The notes under the pieces were generated by a model. The model did no database searches. It was not told where the DNA came from and saw nothing but the letters and a program-made list of their open reading frames with translations. A stretch of DNA of 64,000 nucleotides, taken from NCBI RefSeq assembly GCF_024808255.1, contig NZ_JANTYS010000001.1:124001-188000 (forward strand), read 5' to 3'. Below are positions 1 through 9,255 of this stretch, piece after piece (the first letter of the stretch is position 1; every line of letters begins with the position of its first letter). The translations under genes were made by a program, and so were the position numbers. Source of the DNA: Mucilaginibacter dorajii. GTDB taxonomy: Bacteria; Bacteroidota; Bacteroidia; Sphingobacteriales; Sphingobacteriaceae.

Positions 1-187
1 CTTCACCAAAAAGATAATAAACACCCTTGTGATATAATACGCCTGCCCCATGAGCATTAACTGGCTTTCCGTCCGTATCTATCAATTCATCGTCAGTAAA
101 ACGCGTGTCATTTTCAGCATGTATGCTATTTGAAAACCAAAAACTGTTATAGGTTATCAACAACGCAATAAGTAGGGTGTGTTTCAT
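1..187 (-). CDS. N-terminus of a secreted GH43-like glycosidase (partial)
   Basis: The reading frame starts at an ATG at 187-185 and runs off the left edge of the window, so only 62 residues are visible. The first 25 or so form a signal peptide (MKHTLLIALLITY then a hydrophobic stretch ending near IHA). After it comes DTDGKPVNAHGAGVLYHKG followed by YYLFGE. This phrase is typical of the first beta-propeller blade of GH43 and related five-bladed glycosidases, where the Asp/His region lines the active site. It is the last gene visible in the leftward fucosidase locus and probably continues its set of secreted glycosidases. The family call rests on one motif; the catalytic residues lie outside the window. 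Confidence 0.6.
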   Translation of the reverse strand, partial: MKHTLLIALLITYNSFWFSNSIHAENDTRFTDDELIDTDGKPVNAHGAGVLYHKGVYYLFGE

Positions 188-352
188 TTATTATTAATTT
201 ATAAGATGTTTTTGTTATTTTAATAAATTATAAACTAAATGATTATCAATATATTAAGTATTTTCTTAAATGAAAATCACCAAGGGACTCCTAAATTTCA
301 GTGTGCCTGCTGAAGAGGTACGGCTTATTTTAATTCGAAATACCCGTGACCG
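188..352. other. AT-rich spacer
   Basis: This non-coding stretch separates the GH29 stop codon from the next gene's start. It is very AT-rich near 190-290. I see no clear hairpin with a T-run and no convincing promoter box, so whether the GH43-like gene is co-transcribed cannot be decided from sequence alone. Confidence 0.5.
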
Positions 353-1786
353 CTATCTGCCTTTTGTTTTTAACACCAGGGTGGTTACCAGTGAATCTAA
401 TTGTACTGTAGCCAGATCAATTGTGATGCCCGCCATATCCTGATGAAATTTAACTTTTTTACCGTTTAGTACCTTACATGCTGTAACAGTCTGCCTGGTT
501 GGCGGTAATTTGACAACCGCAGCCCCAGCCGGAATTTTCAGCAGGTGGATGTATATATTATTACCCCGGTAGGTAGCTCCATAAAAATCATCAACAGGTT
601 GAAAAGGACCAGGACGCGTTTGATATATACCTTCGCCATTTTTCGCTAACCAGTTCCCTACTTCTTTCAGGCGCTCCACATGAGTAGGGGGGATGACACC
701 ATCCGGGTCTGGTCCTACGTTTAATAACATATTTCCCCCGCGGTCAACTGTATTGACGAGCATATTTATAATCTGTTTCAAGGGCATCAAGTTCTGAGCC
801 CTATTATATCCCCAGCTTGTTGCATTAAGGTTCAGGCATTTTTCCCAGGGGAAAGGAATAATGGGCCCCTTAACATCAGCACCACCTTCGTCGGTCTGGA
901 AATCTCCAACCATTCCCGACCTTGGGTTAATCACAACATCCGGGTTATAGCTACGTACCATCGCGTTAAGTTTTAACGGTTCCCAAAACCAAGCCGCGTC
1001 GGCATCACTACCCTTATGGGCTAACCAGCCGCCATCGTACCACAAAATATCTATTTTACCATAATTTTTCATTAGTTCTTCTACCTGCCCATAAGTTTGT
1101 TTTTTGAGCAGCGCGGCATTATCAGGAAGTCCCTTGGGGTCGAAATAACCCGGGAAGCGCCAATCCAGCGGAGAGTAATAAATGCCTACAGAGAGACCTG
1201 CCTTACGGCATGCATCGGTGTACTCTTTTACAAAATCGCGATGAGCTGCAGTTTCCCAGCTATCAAAATGCCTATAACTTGAGGGGCTGTTCCAAAGGGC
1301 AAAACCATCATGGTGCCTGGCAACCATTACCATATATTTCATACCGGCTTCTTTCGCTACCCTGGCCCATTCTGCAGCACTGAAATGCTTCGGATTAAAC
1401 TGATCAGCGAGTTTGGCATATTCCTCTGCAGGTATTTTTTGATTAAACATGGTCCATTCGCCCGAAGCCGGGATAGCATATAACCCCCAATGGATGAACA
1501 TTCCAAATTTCTGATCTTCCCAGTCTTGCATCTTTTCGGGCGGAAGATTGGAACCCGGACCCGATACACCTTGCCCTGCACCTTTTAATGCAGGGTAGAT
1601 TGATCCTTTCTCCATTGATTTTTTTTCCGCATCGCCCATTTGCTGGCTCTTTGCGGCAAATGAATAACTCATGAGAACTAATACAAGCCCGGCTGCCGTA
1701 CTATTTATTTTTTGTTTGAACATAAGTTTGGGTTTCATTGCCGGAACTGAAGCTGCCAGATGCTTTAAAAGTTGTCTGCGTTTCAT
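353..1786 (-). CDS. Alpha-L-fucosidase, GH29 (first copy)
   Basis: GH29 enzymes hydrolyse terminal alpha-L-fucose with retention of configuration. The protein shows the family landmarks: KFGMFIHWGLYA (about 93-104), HHDGF (158-162) and ILWYDGGW, whose Asp251 is the expected nucleophile. A C-terminal beta-sandwich follows. The 477 residues are normal for a bacterial GH29. The N-terminus is odd: MKRRQLLKHLAASV looks like the start of a twin-arginine leader, but a complete Sec-type signal peptide begins again at Met22 (codon at 1723-1721). The true start may therefore be 1723 or 1738 rather than 1786. It lies 8 bases after the GH97 gene, so the two are surely co-transcribed. The product is probably periplasmic or surface-exposed. 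Confidence 0.92.
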   Translation of the reverse strand: MKRRQLLKHLAASVPAMKPKLMFKQKINSTAAGLVLVLMSYSFAAKSQQMGDAEKKSMEKGSIYPALKGAGQGVSGPGSNLPPEKMQDWEDQKFGMFIHWGLYAIPASGEWTMFNQKIPAEEYAKLADQFNPKHFSAAEWARVAKEAGMKYMVMVARHHDGFALWNSPSSYRHFDSWETAAHRDFVKEYTDACRKAGLSVGIYYSPLDWRFPGYFDPKGLPDNAALLKKQTYGQVEELMKNYGKIDILWYDGGWLAHKGSDADAAWFWEPLKLNAMVRSYNPDVVINPRSGMVGDFQTDEGGADVKGPIIPFPWEKCLNLNATSWGYNRAQNLMPLKQIINMLVNTVDRGGNMLLNVGPDPDGVIPPTHVERLKEVGNWLAKNGEGIYQTRPGPFQPVDDFYGATYRGNNIYIHLLKIPAGAAVVKLPPTRQTVTACKVLNGKKVKFHQDMAGITIDLATVQLDSLVTTLVLKTKGR

Positions 1787-1794
1787 AATATTTT

Positions 1795-3726
1795 TTATTT
1801 AAGTGTGCTTGAGCCCTTCTCGCTAATTACTCCAGCGAAACCACCTCTGGGCAGGCATTGGATTTGCAGCGTATTTGATTTTTTGATACTTCTGGTTTCG
1901 CTTGTGATAGCTTTTGTATCTATTCCGTCTTTGAATATTTGGAAAGAATAGCCTGAATTTCCTAAAAAGTTAAACGTAAGATTGAGTGTTTGCTCGGTAT
2001 CTTTTCCATTAAGCCCGGCAACATACCAGAGTTTACCTTTTCTTCGTGCTATAACAATCATTTCGCCCGGGTAACCATTTATCAGCTTTGTTTCATCCCA
2101 GGTTGTAGGAAAGTTTTTTAGAAACCCGCGGGGTTCTTCAGGTAAGTCATAATAGGCAGAAGGCCTGTCTGCAAAATGCTGTAATCCGGATTCAAATACC
2201 ACTGCCAAAGCCAATTCATGAGCAAAAGAAGTTTTATGTTCATGTTGCGAATTGGAAAAGGTTACGGGCGTGTAGTCCATAGAGCCTACTATATTCCTGG
2301 TAAATGGAAGAGTGGTATTATGTGAAGCTGCCTTATCTGTTAAAATGCCGTTGTTATTATACCATTCTGCACCATACACCGCTTCGGTACTCATCAAATT
2401 GGGATAGGTACGCGCCCACCCACGGGGTATGGTAGCTCCGTGAAAGTTTACCAGTAGATTGTGTTTTGCAGCATCTTCCAGAATATCAATATAATATTGC
2501 ATCATAGCCTGCTGGTCGCCCGCAAAAAAATCGACCTTGATCCCTGATACTCCAATCTCTCTCAGCCATGAAAATTCCTTTTCTCTTTTCTCGTGTGTCA
2601 GAAGCCTGTCAACCGGTGTCGCGCCAAGCCACTCGGTACCAGAGTTATACCATAAAAGCGTTTTGATGCCTTTGCTCCTGGCATAATTCAACGCGTCTTT
2701 TAGCGTACCGCCGTTTGTCATTGTATCCCATTCCCAGTCAATAAGCACATACGGCCATTTCATTTTTACGGCCAGGTCAATGTATTCAATCACCCTTTGA
2801 TAATCTTTTGAACCGTGATTGTATGCCCAATACACCCAAGCTGCGCTTCCGGGTTCAATCCATTTGGTGTCTTTAAAGGCGGTAGGTTCGCTCACATCAG
2901 TAATTAGTGTACTTTCTACCAAATCGGCCAGCTTTCCTACTATCATCACATGCCATTGCGATTTCCATGGTAAAGCGGAAACAACTCCACCATGCATGTC
3001 TTTTTTTGCTACAGGATAACTCACCTTATACAGGTTTGTATTTTGTTTATTGTTAAGTTTTGCCCCGCAATTTTGCCTGGTTATACCTGCCTCAGAAATG
3101 AGCACCCATAATGACTGGTCATTAACCTTATACAAAGCCGGATATCCCCATTCGCCGCTATTTTTCTCATTAGATCCACTGGTACTAAGCGGATAAAAAT
3201 TTTCATAAGATTGTTCAAATGGCTGCATCCACCTTGCTGTACCTTCGGGGATAACGTAACCCGTCGCTTCATCTTTAATAGATAAGCTGGAGTCTGAGCG
3301 ATTGGGAAAAGTATACCTGAAAGCAACCCCATCGTTATAAACCCTGAAAGTGATATTCAGGGGCTGTTTTGAGTCATTCTGATAGTTAAATGTTTTTTCG
3401 GTACCAAAGTTTTCGCAAAGCTTCCGCTTTCCGGTCAGCATTTCGTATTTGTCATGAACCGATACAGGTTTGCCTTCACCAATGAGTTTTAGATTTGATG
3501 TGAATTGCTGATCCTCTCTTAAAATGCCTAAGGGTGAAGCCGGCAACACTTCAATATAAGCCTCCTTGCTTTTATACAGCACTTTAAAATAGACCTGGCT
3601 TAACCCTTTCTGGCCTGCCGGCTGCATTTCTACAACTAACTTAATTTTTTTATTGGGCGATAAAATTTGTTGGGCATAACCAACGGAGCTTAAAAAAAAG
3701 CTCAGAACAAAAAAAACGCTTTTCAT
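1795..3726 (-). CDS. GH97 alpha-glycosidase
   Basis: GH97 contains SusB-type inverting alpha-glucosidases and retaining alpha-galactosidases. The order is signal peptide (1-19), N-terminal beta-sandwich (to about 285), TIM barrel (about 286-540) and C-terminal beta-sheet domain; 643 residues is the usual size. In the barrel, VLIDWEWD, LLWYNSGTEW and GIKVDFFAGD are visible. Asp399 in the last motif sits where retaining GH97 enzymes carry their nucleophile, whereas SusB-type inverting enzymes use Glu residues elsewhere. From this I infer a retaining enzyme, perhaps acting on alpha-galactosides, though substrate cannot be read from sequence. It is followed by the GH29 gene and preceded by a 195-base gap, so it may have its own promoter or be read through from the fucose genes. 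Confidence 0.88.
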   Translation of the reverse strand: MKSVFFVLSFFLSSVGYAQQILSPNKKIKLVVEMQPAGQKGLSQVYFKVLYKSKEAYIEVLPASPLGILREDQQFTSNLKLIGEGKPVSVHDKYEMLTGKRKLCENFGTEKTFNYQNDSKQPLNITFRVYNDGVAFRYTFPNRSDSSLSIKDEATGYVIPEGTARWMQPFEQSYENFYPLSTSGSNEKNSGEWGYPALYKVNDQSLWVLISEAGITRQNCGAKLNNKQNTNLYKVSYPVAKKDMHGGVVSALPWKSQWHVMIVGKLADLVESTLITDVSEPTAFKDTKWIEPGSAAWVYWAYNHGSKDYQRVIEYIDLAVKMKWPYVLIDWEWDTMTNGGTLKDALNYARSKGIKTLLWYNSGTEWLGATPVDRLLTHEKREKEFSWLREIGVSGIKVDFFAGDQQAMMQYYIDILEDAAKHNLLVNFHGATIPRGWARTYPNLMSTEAVYGAEWYNNNGILTDKAASHNTTLPFTRNIVGSMDYTPVTFSNSQHEHKTSFAHELALAVVFESGLQHFADRPSAYYDLPEEPRGFLKNFPTTWDETKLINGYPGEMIVIARRKGKLWYVAGLNGKDTEQTLNLTFNFLGNSGYSFQIFKDGIDTKAITSETRSIKKSNTLQIQCLPRGGFAGVISEKGSSTLK

Positions 3727-3921
3727 CTTAATTTTTTATAAAAATTTAATCCTGCAGTTGAAATGTTTTATCCATTACCACCAATTTCTCACGGTCTGTA
3801 GTCTGGAGAAGGGGATTCTGAAATTTTATAACGGTTTTATTCTATGTAAAGTGAGGTTCATTATTAATTGGCTTATCATCACTCTGCCGCTACCTTTTTG
3901 CTCACCTTACAATGGTTAGCA

Positions 3922-4938
3922 TTAATCAACTTCTACCATAGCCTTAATTACACCATTCGCCGGATCAAGCCATCCTTCAAATTCATCAATAACCTGGTTA
4001 AACGATACACGGTGGGTGATATAATTAGCAGGTTGTACCAACCCTTTTTTCATCGACGCAATAACATGTTCAAAATCGGCCCGGGTAGCATTACGACTGC
4101 TCATTAACGTAGCCTCGCGCTTATGAAACTCTGGATGACTAAAACTAATATCTCCTTTTTGCAAGCCTACAAGCACATACCTGGCCCCATGCGCCATATA
4201 TTGAAATCCATTGTTTATCGCTCTCAAACTGCCGGTGGCATCTATAACTACGCTGGGCATATCGCCATTAGTTATGGAAGTTAACCGCGCCAATACATCT
4301 TCGGTGGATCCGTTAATAATATGATCTACCTTTAATCTATCCCTGCAAAATTCCAGGCGCTTAGCATTTAGGTCCATTGCAATAACTTTTCCCCCTGCAA
4401 TACGTGCAAACTCCATAATGCCCAGGCCTATTGGGCCTGCACCAATAACCAATACAAATTCACCAGGTTGTACATCTGCACGCCTGATACCGTGCGCTCC
4501 TATTGCCAGGGGTTCTACCAGCGCCAGCTCATCATAACTTAAACCATCGCCATGCACCAGTGAATATTCCGGCACATTCAGGTATTCTGTCATTCCGCCA
4601 TCCACATGTACACCACAAACATTAATTTGTGTGCAGCAATTAGGTTTCCCAGATCTGCAGGCAATACATAAACCGCAATTAAAATAGGGGATAAATGTCA
4701 CGGCTTCGCCTTTTTGGAAACCTTGTGCGCCATTAGGCTCAACCAATTCGCCCGAAAGTTCATGTCCCAGGATACGGGGGTAATTAAAATAAGGCTGTGT
4801 ACCTTCAAAAGCGTGCAAATCTGTTCCGCAGATGCCTATCCTCTTGATCCTTATCTGGGCATAGCCCTCTTTTATCCCAGGTTTTTCCTGCTCTTTGAAA
4901 GCCAATTTTCCTGGTTCCTCACAAACTATTACCTGCAT
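3922..4938 (-). CDS. Zinc-dependent medium-chain alcohol/polyol dehydrogenase
   Basis: This 338-residue cytoplasmic MDR dehydrogenase has CGTDLHAFEG and GHELSGE (catalytic zinc), a CGLCIACRSGKPNCC loop (structural zinc) and a Rossmann motif VIGAGPIGLGI. The family is that of sorbitol, threonine and L-galactonate-type dehydrogenases. It starts 4 bases after the mutarotase stop, in the same operon as the fucose permease and the fucose-dehydrogenase-like AKR. A role in oxidising a fucose-derived intermediate is likely (for example the 4-dehydrogenation of 2-keto-3-deoxy-fuconate or an equivalent step). That exact reaction is inferred from context only. Confidence 0.85.
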   Translation of the reverse strand: MQVIVCEEPGKLAFKEQEKPGIKEGYAQIRIKRIGICGTDLHAFEGTQPYFNYPRILGHELSGELVEPNGAQGFQKGEAVTFIPYFNCGLCIACRSGKPNCCTQINVCGVHVDGGMTEYLNVPEYSLVHGDGLSYDELALVEPLAIGAHGIRRADVQPGEFVLVIGAGPIGLGIMEFARIAGGKVIAMDLNAKRLEFCRDRLKVDHIINGSTEDVLARLTSITNGDMPSVVIDATGSLRAINNGFQYMAHGARYVLVGLQKGDISFSHPEFHKREATLMSSRNATRADFEHVIASMKKGLVQPANYITHRVSFNQVIDEFEGWLDPANGVIKAMVEVD

Positions 4939-4942
4939 ATTT

Positions 4943-5278
4943 TTATAACTGAAAAATCTGTTCCATGATCACCCATTTTTCCCCTTCTTTTGCCCAGGGC
5001 AGGGGTTGTTGAAATATCCACATTAGTTTTTCCCACTCCTGTACTTTGGGATTGAGGGCATCCATTTGCTCTTTTTTCTTAGCTTCGTATAGATCGCTTG
5101 TTTCCATGATCATAAACAGGCGATTACCCGTACGATAGATCTGCATATCCTGAATTTCTGCATCGAGTATACTTTTTCGTATTTCCGGCCAGCTATTTTC
5201 TGTTTTATGCCAGTGTTCATATTCTGCTATTAATTGTGGGTCATCCTTTAAATCAAGCGCCAAACAGTACCTTTTCAT
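4943..5278 (-). CDS. L-rhamnose/L-fucose mutarotase (COG3254/DUF718 family)
   Basis: The protein interconverts sugar anomers, which speeds entry into catabolism. The start chosen is the internal ATG at 5278-5276, giving 111 residues that begin MKRYCLALDLKDD. The longer frame to 5326 adds 16 residues that overlap the AKR gene and do not belong to the family. Recognisable features are the catalytic-type His/Tyr pattern in YEHWHKTENSWPEI, IYRTGNRLFMIME and the C-terminal LMWIFQQPLPWA. Family members act on rhamnose or fucose; with two fucosidases and a FucP transporter alongside, fucose is the likelier substrate. It sits 16 bases after the AKR gene. Confidence 0.85.
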   Translation of the reverse strand: MKRYCLALDLKDDPQLIAEYEHWHKTENSWPEIRKSILDAEIQDMQIYRTGNRLFMIMETSDLYEAKKKEQMDALNPKVQEWEKLMWIFQQPLPWAKEGEKWVIMEQIFQL

Positions 5279-5294
5279 AGTGATATTTAATTTT

Positions 5295-6311
5295 TTACAG
5301 ATAAATGGAAGCGTATGATTCGTCAACTAAACCATATTGTTTCATTTCTTTCCAAAATTGTGTTGGGATCTTTAAAGAAGCCAACGCAACATTTTGTGAA
5401 ACCTTGGCGGGATTTGTGGTATTCATGGCTATACTTTTAACGCCTGGTCCATTTAGTCCAAAAGCCACACATGCTTCCGCCGGTTTTATTTTATAATCGG
5501 TACATAAGCCATAAAACAACTCCCGCCAACGGTATAAATGCTTGTCTTTTACCGGATCAGTCAACCGGTAATTATAATAAGCCGATCCCGTTAAAAAACC
5601 TCCGTTAAAAACCGCGGAATTGATAATAAGGGTACCCTGTTTTTCAAGCTCCTGCATAAATTCAACCAATTCTCCGGGATGGCTGTGAACCGTCATGCTA
5701 TTGGCTATCATTACCCAATCGAGTTTCACATCATGAGTTATTTTTTTGATGATCCGCCAATCCTTTGACCCAACACCGATGGCCTTCACTTTACCATCCC
5801 GTTTTAATTCATTCAACGCACGGTAAGCCTCCAGTATGTCCCGGTAGCGCTGGGCTTGGTCCTGTTCACTTTTTGCTTTGGCAAGGTATTCATCGGGGTC
5901 GTGTACAGATACCAGTTCTGCCCGGTAATTGCCCAGCAATTCATTCCCCTGTTCATAACATTCCAGGATACCATGATAACTTATGCGCTGAATGGCATCA
6001 TATTTCAAATCGCGCCATACACCAGGTTCAAAAGTAGGTTCGGTGGTTTTTAATGCTGTGCGCAGCCACCCTAATTTATTGCTGATCAGTACATCTGAAG
6101 GTTTTACGTTCAATTGCGTTAAACACAGCCCCAGCGATTCAAGCGCCAGTCCGGCACCGTATTTACCGGCAGAATCAAATACGGCTGGTTTTGGAGAGCA
6201 CCTGACGCTTTCGGCAACAATAGCACGTTTAGCATCGTCAGGAAGAGCCACGTATAAATTTCCTAAGCCACTGGTTCCAAAAATTATTTGGGGTAAACTA
6301 ATTTCTTTCAT
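5295..6311 (-). CDS. Aldo/keto reductase, L-fucose 1-dehydrogenase type
   Basis: This is a 338-residue AKR of the D-threo-aldose/L-fucose 1-dehydrogenase group, which oxidises L-fucose to the fuconolactone with NAD(P). Supporting features are the N-terminal FGTSGLGNLYV, DSAGKYGAG (catalytic Asp and Tyr), SNKLGW (catalytic Lys), a HDPDEY motif and a C-terminal cofactor-binding segment. It lies between the fucose permease and the mutarotase with 16-base gaps on both sides. Together they suggest the oxidative, non-phosphorylating fucose route rather than the isomerase-kinase route, since no fucI or fucK homologue is present here. The later pathway enzymes (lactonase, dehydratase) are not in the window. 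Confidence 0.85.
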   Translation of the reverse strand: MKEISLPQIIFGTSGLGNLYVALPDDAKRAIVAESVRCSPKPAVFDSAGKYGAGLALESLGLCLTQLNVKPSDVLISNKLGWLRTALKTTEPTFEPGVWRDLKYDAIQRISYHGILECYEQGNELLGNYRAELVSVHDPDEYLAKAKSEQDQAQRYRDILEAYRALNELKRDGKVKAIGVGSKDWRIIKKITHDVKLDWVMIANSMTVHSHPGELVEFMQELEKQGTLIINSAVFNGGFLTGSAYYNYRLTDPVKDKHLYRWRELFYGLCTDYKIKPAEACVAFGLNGPGVKSIAMNTTNPAKVSQNVALASLKIPTQFWKEMKQYGLVDESYASIYL

Positions 6312-6327
6312 GTAAAAATGGATTATT

Positions 6328-7596
6328 TTAAAGGATAGCTGAAACCAGTAAATCTTTAGGTTGCACTTTTACGCGGTAGCCTTTAAATCCGAAAAATGCT
6401 ACCACCGCAAAACAGACTAATGGCACCACATAGCCGTATTGAATATTACCGGTTATATCGCTGATGTAACCAAATATTCTCGGCAAAATGGCACCACCGA
6501 CGATGGACATAATGATGAGGCTGCTGCCAAATTCGGTATCAGCTTTTAAATCTTTTATACCCAGCGCAAAAATAGTTGGGAACATAATGGACATGAAAAA
6601 GCAGATTCCGATAACCGCGTAAACGGTAATCATGCCATGGCCTAAAATAGCCACAACGCAAAGTAAGATATTGATGCCCGCATAAGCTGCCAGCAAACTT
6701 GCCGCGCTGTAGTACCTCATTAAAAATGTACCGATAAACCGGCCTGTCAAAAATGCAGCGCCGCATACCCCCAGGTAGTAGGTAGCCTTTACTTCTGTAA
6801 GGTCTGCAGATTTTGGCGCATAAAGGATAAACAAACTAAATACACAGACCTGCGCACCCACATAAAAAAACTGGGCGGCTACACCCCATGCTAAATGGCG
6901 GTGTTTTAGGGCATGAAAAATATTTTTACTGGCTGCATGCCCTTCATGCTGCTGAATCCTGGGTAGCCGGGTGAAGGCAAAAATGATAGCGATGATTACC
7001 AGTACAGTGCCAAGTATAAAGTAGGGTATTTTCACAGAAGAGGCTTCGGCGGCAAGCGCCAGCTTGCGGCCCTGTTCTGTCATTACGCTCAATTGCGCCG
7101 TTGTATAACCTTTGGTAAGTATAATACGCCCACCAATTATAGGTGCCAGGGTTGTAGCCAGTCCATTAAACGATTGTGCAAAATTAAGCCGTTGTGTAGA
7201 AGTTGCAGGGTCGCCCAATGACGAAGCATACGGATTGGCAGCTGTTTCTAAAATAGTTAATCCGCAGGCAATAATGAACAAGGCAACCAGGAAAAATGAG
7301 TACTGCTGCATGTTGGCTGCAGGTATAAATAAATAGGAGCCAAGCGCAAAAATAAGCAGCCCTGTTATAATGCCTGTTTTATAACCATATTTTTTCATAA
7401 TAAAGCCCGCTGGCAAAGCCATCAAAAAATAGGCTATGAACACAGCCGAATCCACCAGGGTAGCCTGAACGGTTGTAAGCGTAAATGATTTTTTTAAGTG
7501 AGGTATCAATATAGGGTCGAGGTTATGAGCAAAACCCCATAAAAAGAACAAACTGGTAATCAATATAAATGGGAAAAGACTCTTATTTGTTTTCAT
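6328..7596 (-). CDS. fucP: L-fucose:H+ symporter, MFS family
   Basis: This is a 422-residue inner-membrane permease with about 12 hydrophobic segments. It carries the FucP-group signatures WGFAHNLDPILIPHLKK near the N-terminus and ETAANPYASSLGD in helix 4 (an ETAANPY motif that includes the acidic residue needed for proton coupling). A central loop of about 25 residues separates the two six-helix halves. The FucP branch also carries glucose/galactose and N-acetylglucosamine in Bacteroidota, but flanking fucosidase and fucose dehydrogenase-like genes favour fucose. It begins 9 bases after the upstream fucosidase, indicating one transcript. Confidence 0.9.
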   Translation of the reverse strand: MKTNKSLFPFILITSLFFLWGFAHNLDPILIPHLKKSFTLTTVQATLVDSAVFIAYFLMALPAGFIMKKYGYKTGIITGLLIFALGSYLFIPAANMQQYSFFLVALFIIACGLTILETAANPYASSLGDPATSTQRLNFAQSFNGLATTLAPIIGGRIILTKGYTTAQLSVMTEQGRKLALAAEASSVKIPYFILGTVLVIIAIIFAFTRLPRIQQHEGHAASKNIFHALKHRHLAWGVAAQFFYVGAQVCVFSLFILYAPKSADLTEVKATYYLGVCGAAFLTGRFIGTFLMRYYSAASLLAAYAGINILLCVVAILGHGMITVYAVIGICFFMSIMFPTIFALGIKDLKADTEFGSSLIIMSIVGGAILPRIFGYISDITGNIQYGYVVPLVCFAVVAFFGFKGYRVKVQPKDLLVSAIL

Positions 7597-7605
7597 GACC
7601 GGATA

Positions 7606-9255
7606 TTATACAATAGCACCTTCAATTTTAAAAACAAACGCGTCTTTACACGGCGCTTGTTCCGGTAATTTTACTTTTAGGCCTGTTGAGGTTTGCTCAA
7701 AACTCAATTTTTCGTTTCCAAGCAGGCTTACGCTGTTTACCTTACCTGTCTCATTGCCTGTGGCCAACTTTTTAATCAGGGCTTCGTTGCCGGTTGGCCA
7801 ACCTAACATTACCGCATAAAGCGTTTTACCCTTAGTTGTATAACGGATATCTTCGGCTCCAAATGGTTTACCTTTGCCTTCATTAAAGCCCTGCGCATTG
7901 ATAGGTGCCGCCGAATCTGTTGCCGGGCCTTCACCAAAAACTTTCCAGGGGCGGGTGCCATAAATTGCCTCACTGTTAACATGCATCCAGGAACCTATGC
8001 CTTCAACTACAACACGTTCCTCGCTATCAAGGGTTCCATCGCCTCGTAATGGTATGTTTAAGAGTAGATTACCATTTTTACTTACAATATCAACCAGAGT
8101 ATGCACTACCGTTTTGGCGCTTTTGTAGCCTTTATTATCAAATATGCGTCTATCATAGTGCCATGCACCAATACAGGTATCCGTTTGCCATGGTAAGGGC
8201 TCTATCTGGTTGCTCTGTCCACGCTCTATATCCCATATCATGCATTTGCGCTGTTGCTCATTCAATACTTTGCCAAATAGTGCTGCTTGTAGTTTACCAT
8301 GTTTTTTAATACTGGTATTGTACATATGTGCCGCTATTTTTAAGCCGGCATCACTTACCGGCCAAAGAGGTAAGGCGGTATCGTCAAAATAAATTAATTC
8401 GGGACCGTATTTGTCAATTAATTCTATGGTACGATTCAAAAGTTTATCGCAGTAGGCTTTATTTGGTACGCTGGCACCATTGCCCCAGTCCCAGTGCCGG
8501 CCCATGCTATCGTCATTAAGACTATCCTGGCTCAAGGGGTGGTTTTGGGCATATAATTCCTGCGGATCATAGCCGTCCCACCACTTGCCAGCGCCATCAG
8601 CTTTGGTAAGCTTACCATCATAAGGTATACCCGCGTATGGTCCGGTTTTATCCGCGCGTTGGGCAACCTCGTACCACGTCCATGGGTGCGATGCATGCAC
8701 CGTTACACCAAAAGGCAGGTTGTGCTCTTTAGCAGCCTTGGCCCAGCCGCCAACCAGGTCTTTTTTAGGCCCCAGTTTAGTAGCGTTCCAGCTTTGGTAT
8801 TTACTGTCGTAAAGGTCAAAATTATCGTGGTGGTTGGCTAATGCCATAAAATATTTAGCGCCAGCACTTTTATATAATCCAACCAATTCATCGGGGTTCC
8901 AGTTCTCGGCTTTCCATTCGTTTATAACATCTTTGAAACCAAATTTTGAAGGATGCCCATATTTTTGCACGTGATATTGATATTGGTCGCTCCCTTCCTG
9001 ATACATGCCACGGGCATACCAATCTCCGCGTTCGGGCTGGCATTGCGGCCCCCAGTGCGCCCATATGCCAAATTTGGCATCACGAAACCAATCAGGCACC
9101 TGGTATTGCGCAAGTGAATCCCAGTCGGGTTTAAAAGGGCCCGAGTTAATTCCGGCGTTTGAATATGGGTGTAACAAGCTGCTTCCATAAAGCTTAGACA
9201 GGTATAAGGACGATACCCCTGTGGCTAAACCTTTTATTAATGTTCTTCTTTTCAT
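7606..9255 (-). CDS. Alpha-L-fucosidase, GH29 (second copy), first gene of the fucose operon
   Basis: At 549 residues this is a longer, divergent GH29 than its neighbour. It begins with a twin-arginine-like leader (MKRRTLIKGLATGVSS). GH29 motifs are KFGIWAHWGPQ (about 61-71), NHHDNFDLYD (141-150) and ELIYFDDTALP, where Asp291 is the probable nucleophile. A sandwich domain follows from about residue 400. Two fucosidases in one locus usually split work between linkages. It is the promoter-proximal gene: the 460-base region upstream contains an inverted repeat that may be the AraC operator. The start at 9255 fits the leader peptide. Confidence 0.9.
   Translation of the reverse strand: MKRRTLIKGLATGVSSLYLSKLYGSSLLHPYSNAGINSGPFKPDWDSLAQYQVPDWFRDAKFGIWAHWGPQCQPERGDWYARGMYQEGSDQYQYHVQKYGHPSKFGFKDVINEWKAENWNPDELVGLYKSAGAKYFMALANHHDNFDLYDSKYQSWNATKLGPKKDLVGGWAKAAKEHNLPFGVTVHASHPWTWYEVAQRADKTGPYAGIPYDGKLTKADGAGKWWDGYDPQELYAQNHPLSQDSLNDDSMGRHWDWGNGASVPNKAYCDKLLNRTIELIDKYGPELIYFDDTALPLWPVSDAGLKIAAHMYNTSIKKHGKLQAALFGKVLNEQQRKCMIWDIERGQSNQIEPLPWQTDTCIGAWHYDRRIFDNKGYKSAKTVVHTLVDIVSKNGNLLLNIPLRGDGTLDSEERVVVEGIGSWMHVNSEAIYGTRPWKVFGEGPATDSAAPINAQGFNEGKGKPFGAEDIRYTTKGKTLYAVMLGWPTGNEALIKKLATGNETGKVNSVSLLGNEKLSFEQTSTGLKVKLPEQAPCKDAFVFKIEGAIV

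Noticed and set aside
5279..5326. Longer start for the mutarotase
   Set aside because: It overlaps the AKR gene, and the family N-terminus begins at MKRYCLALD.
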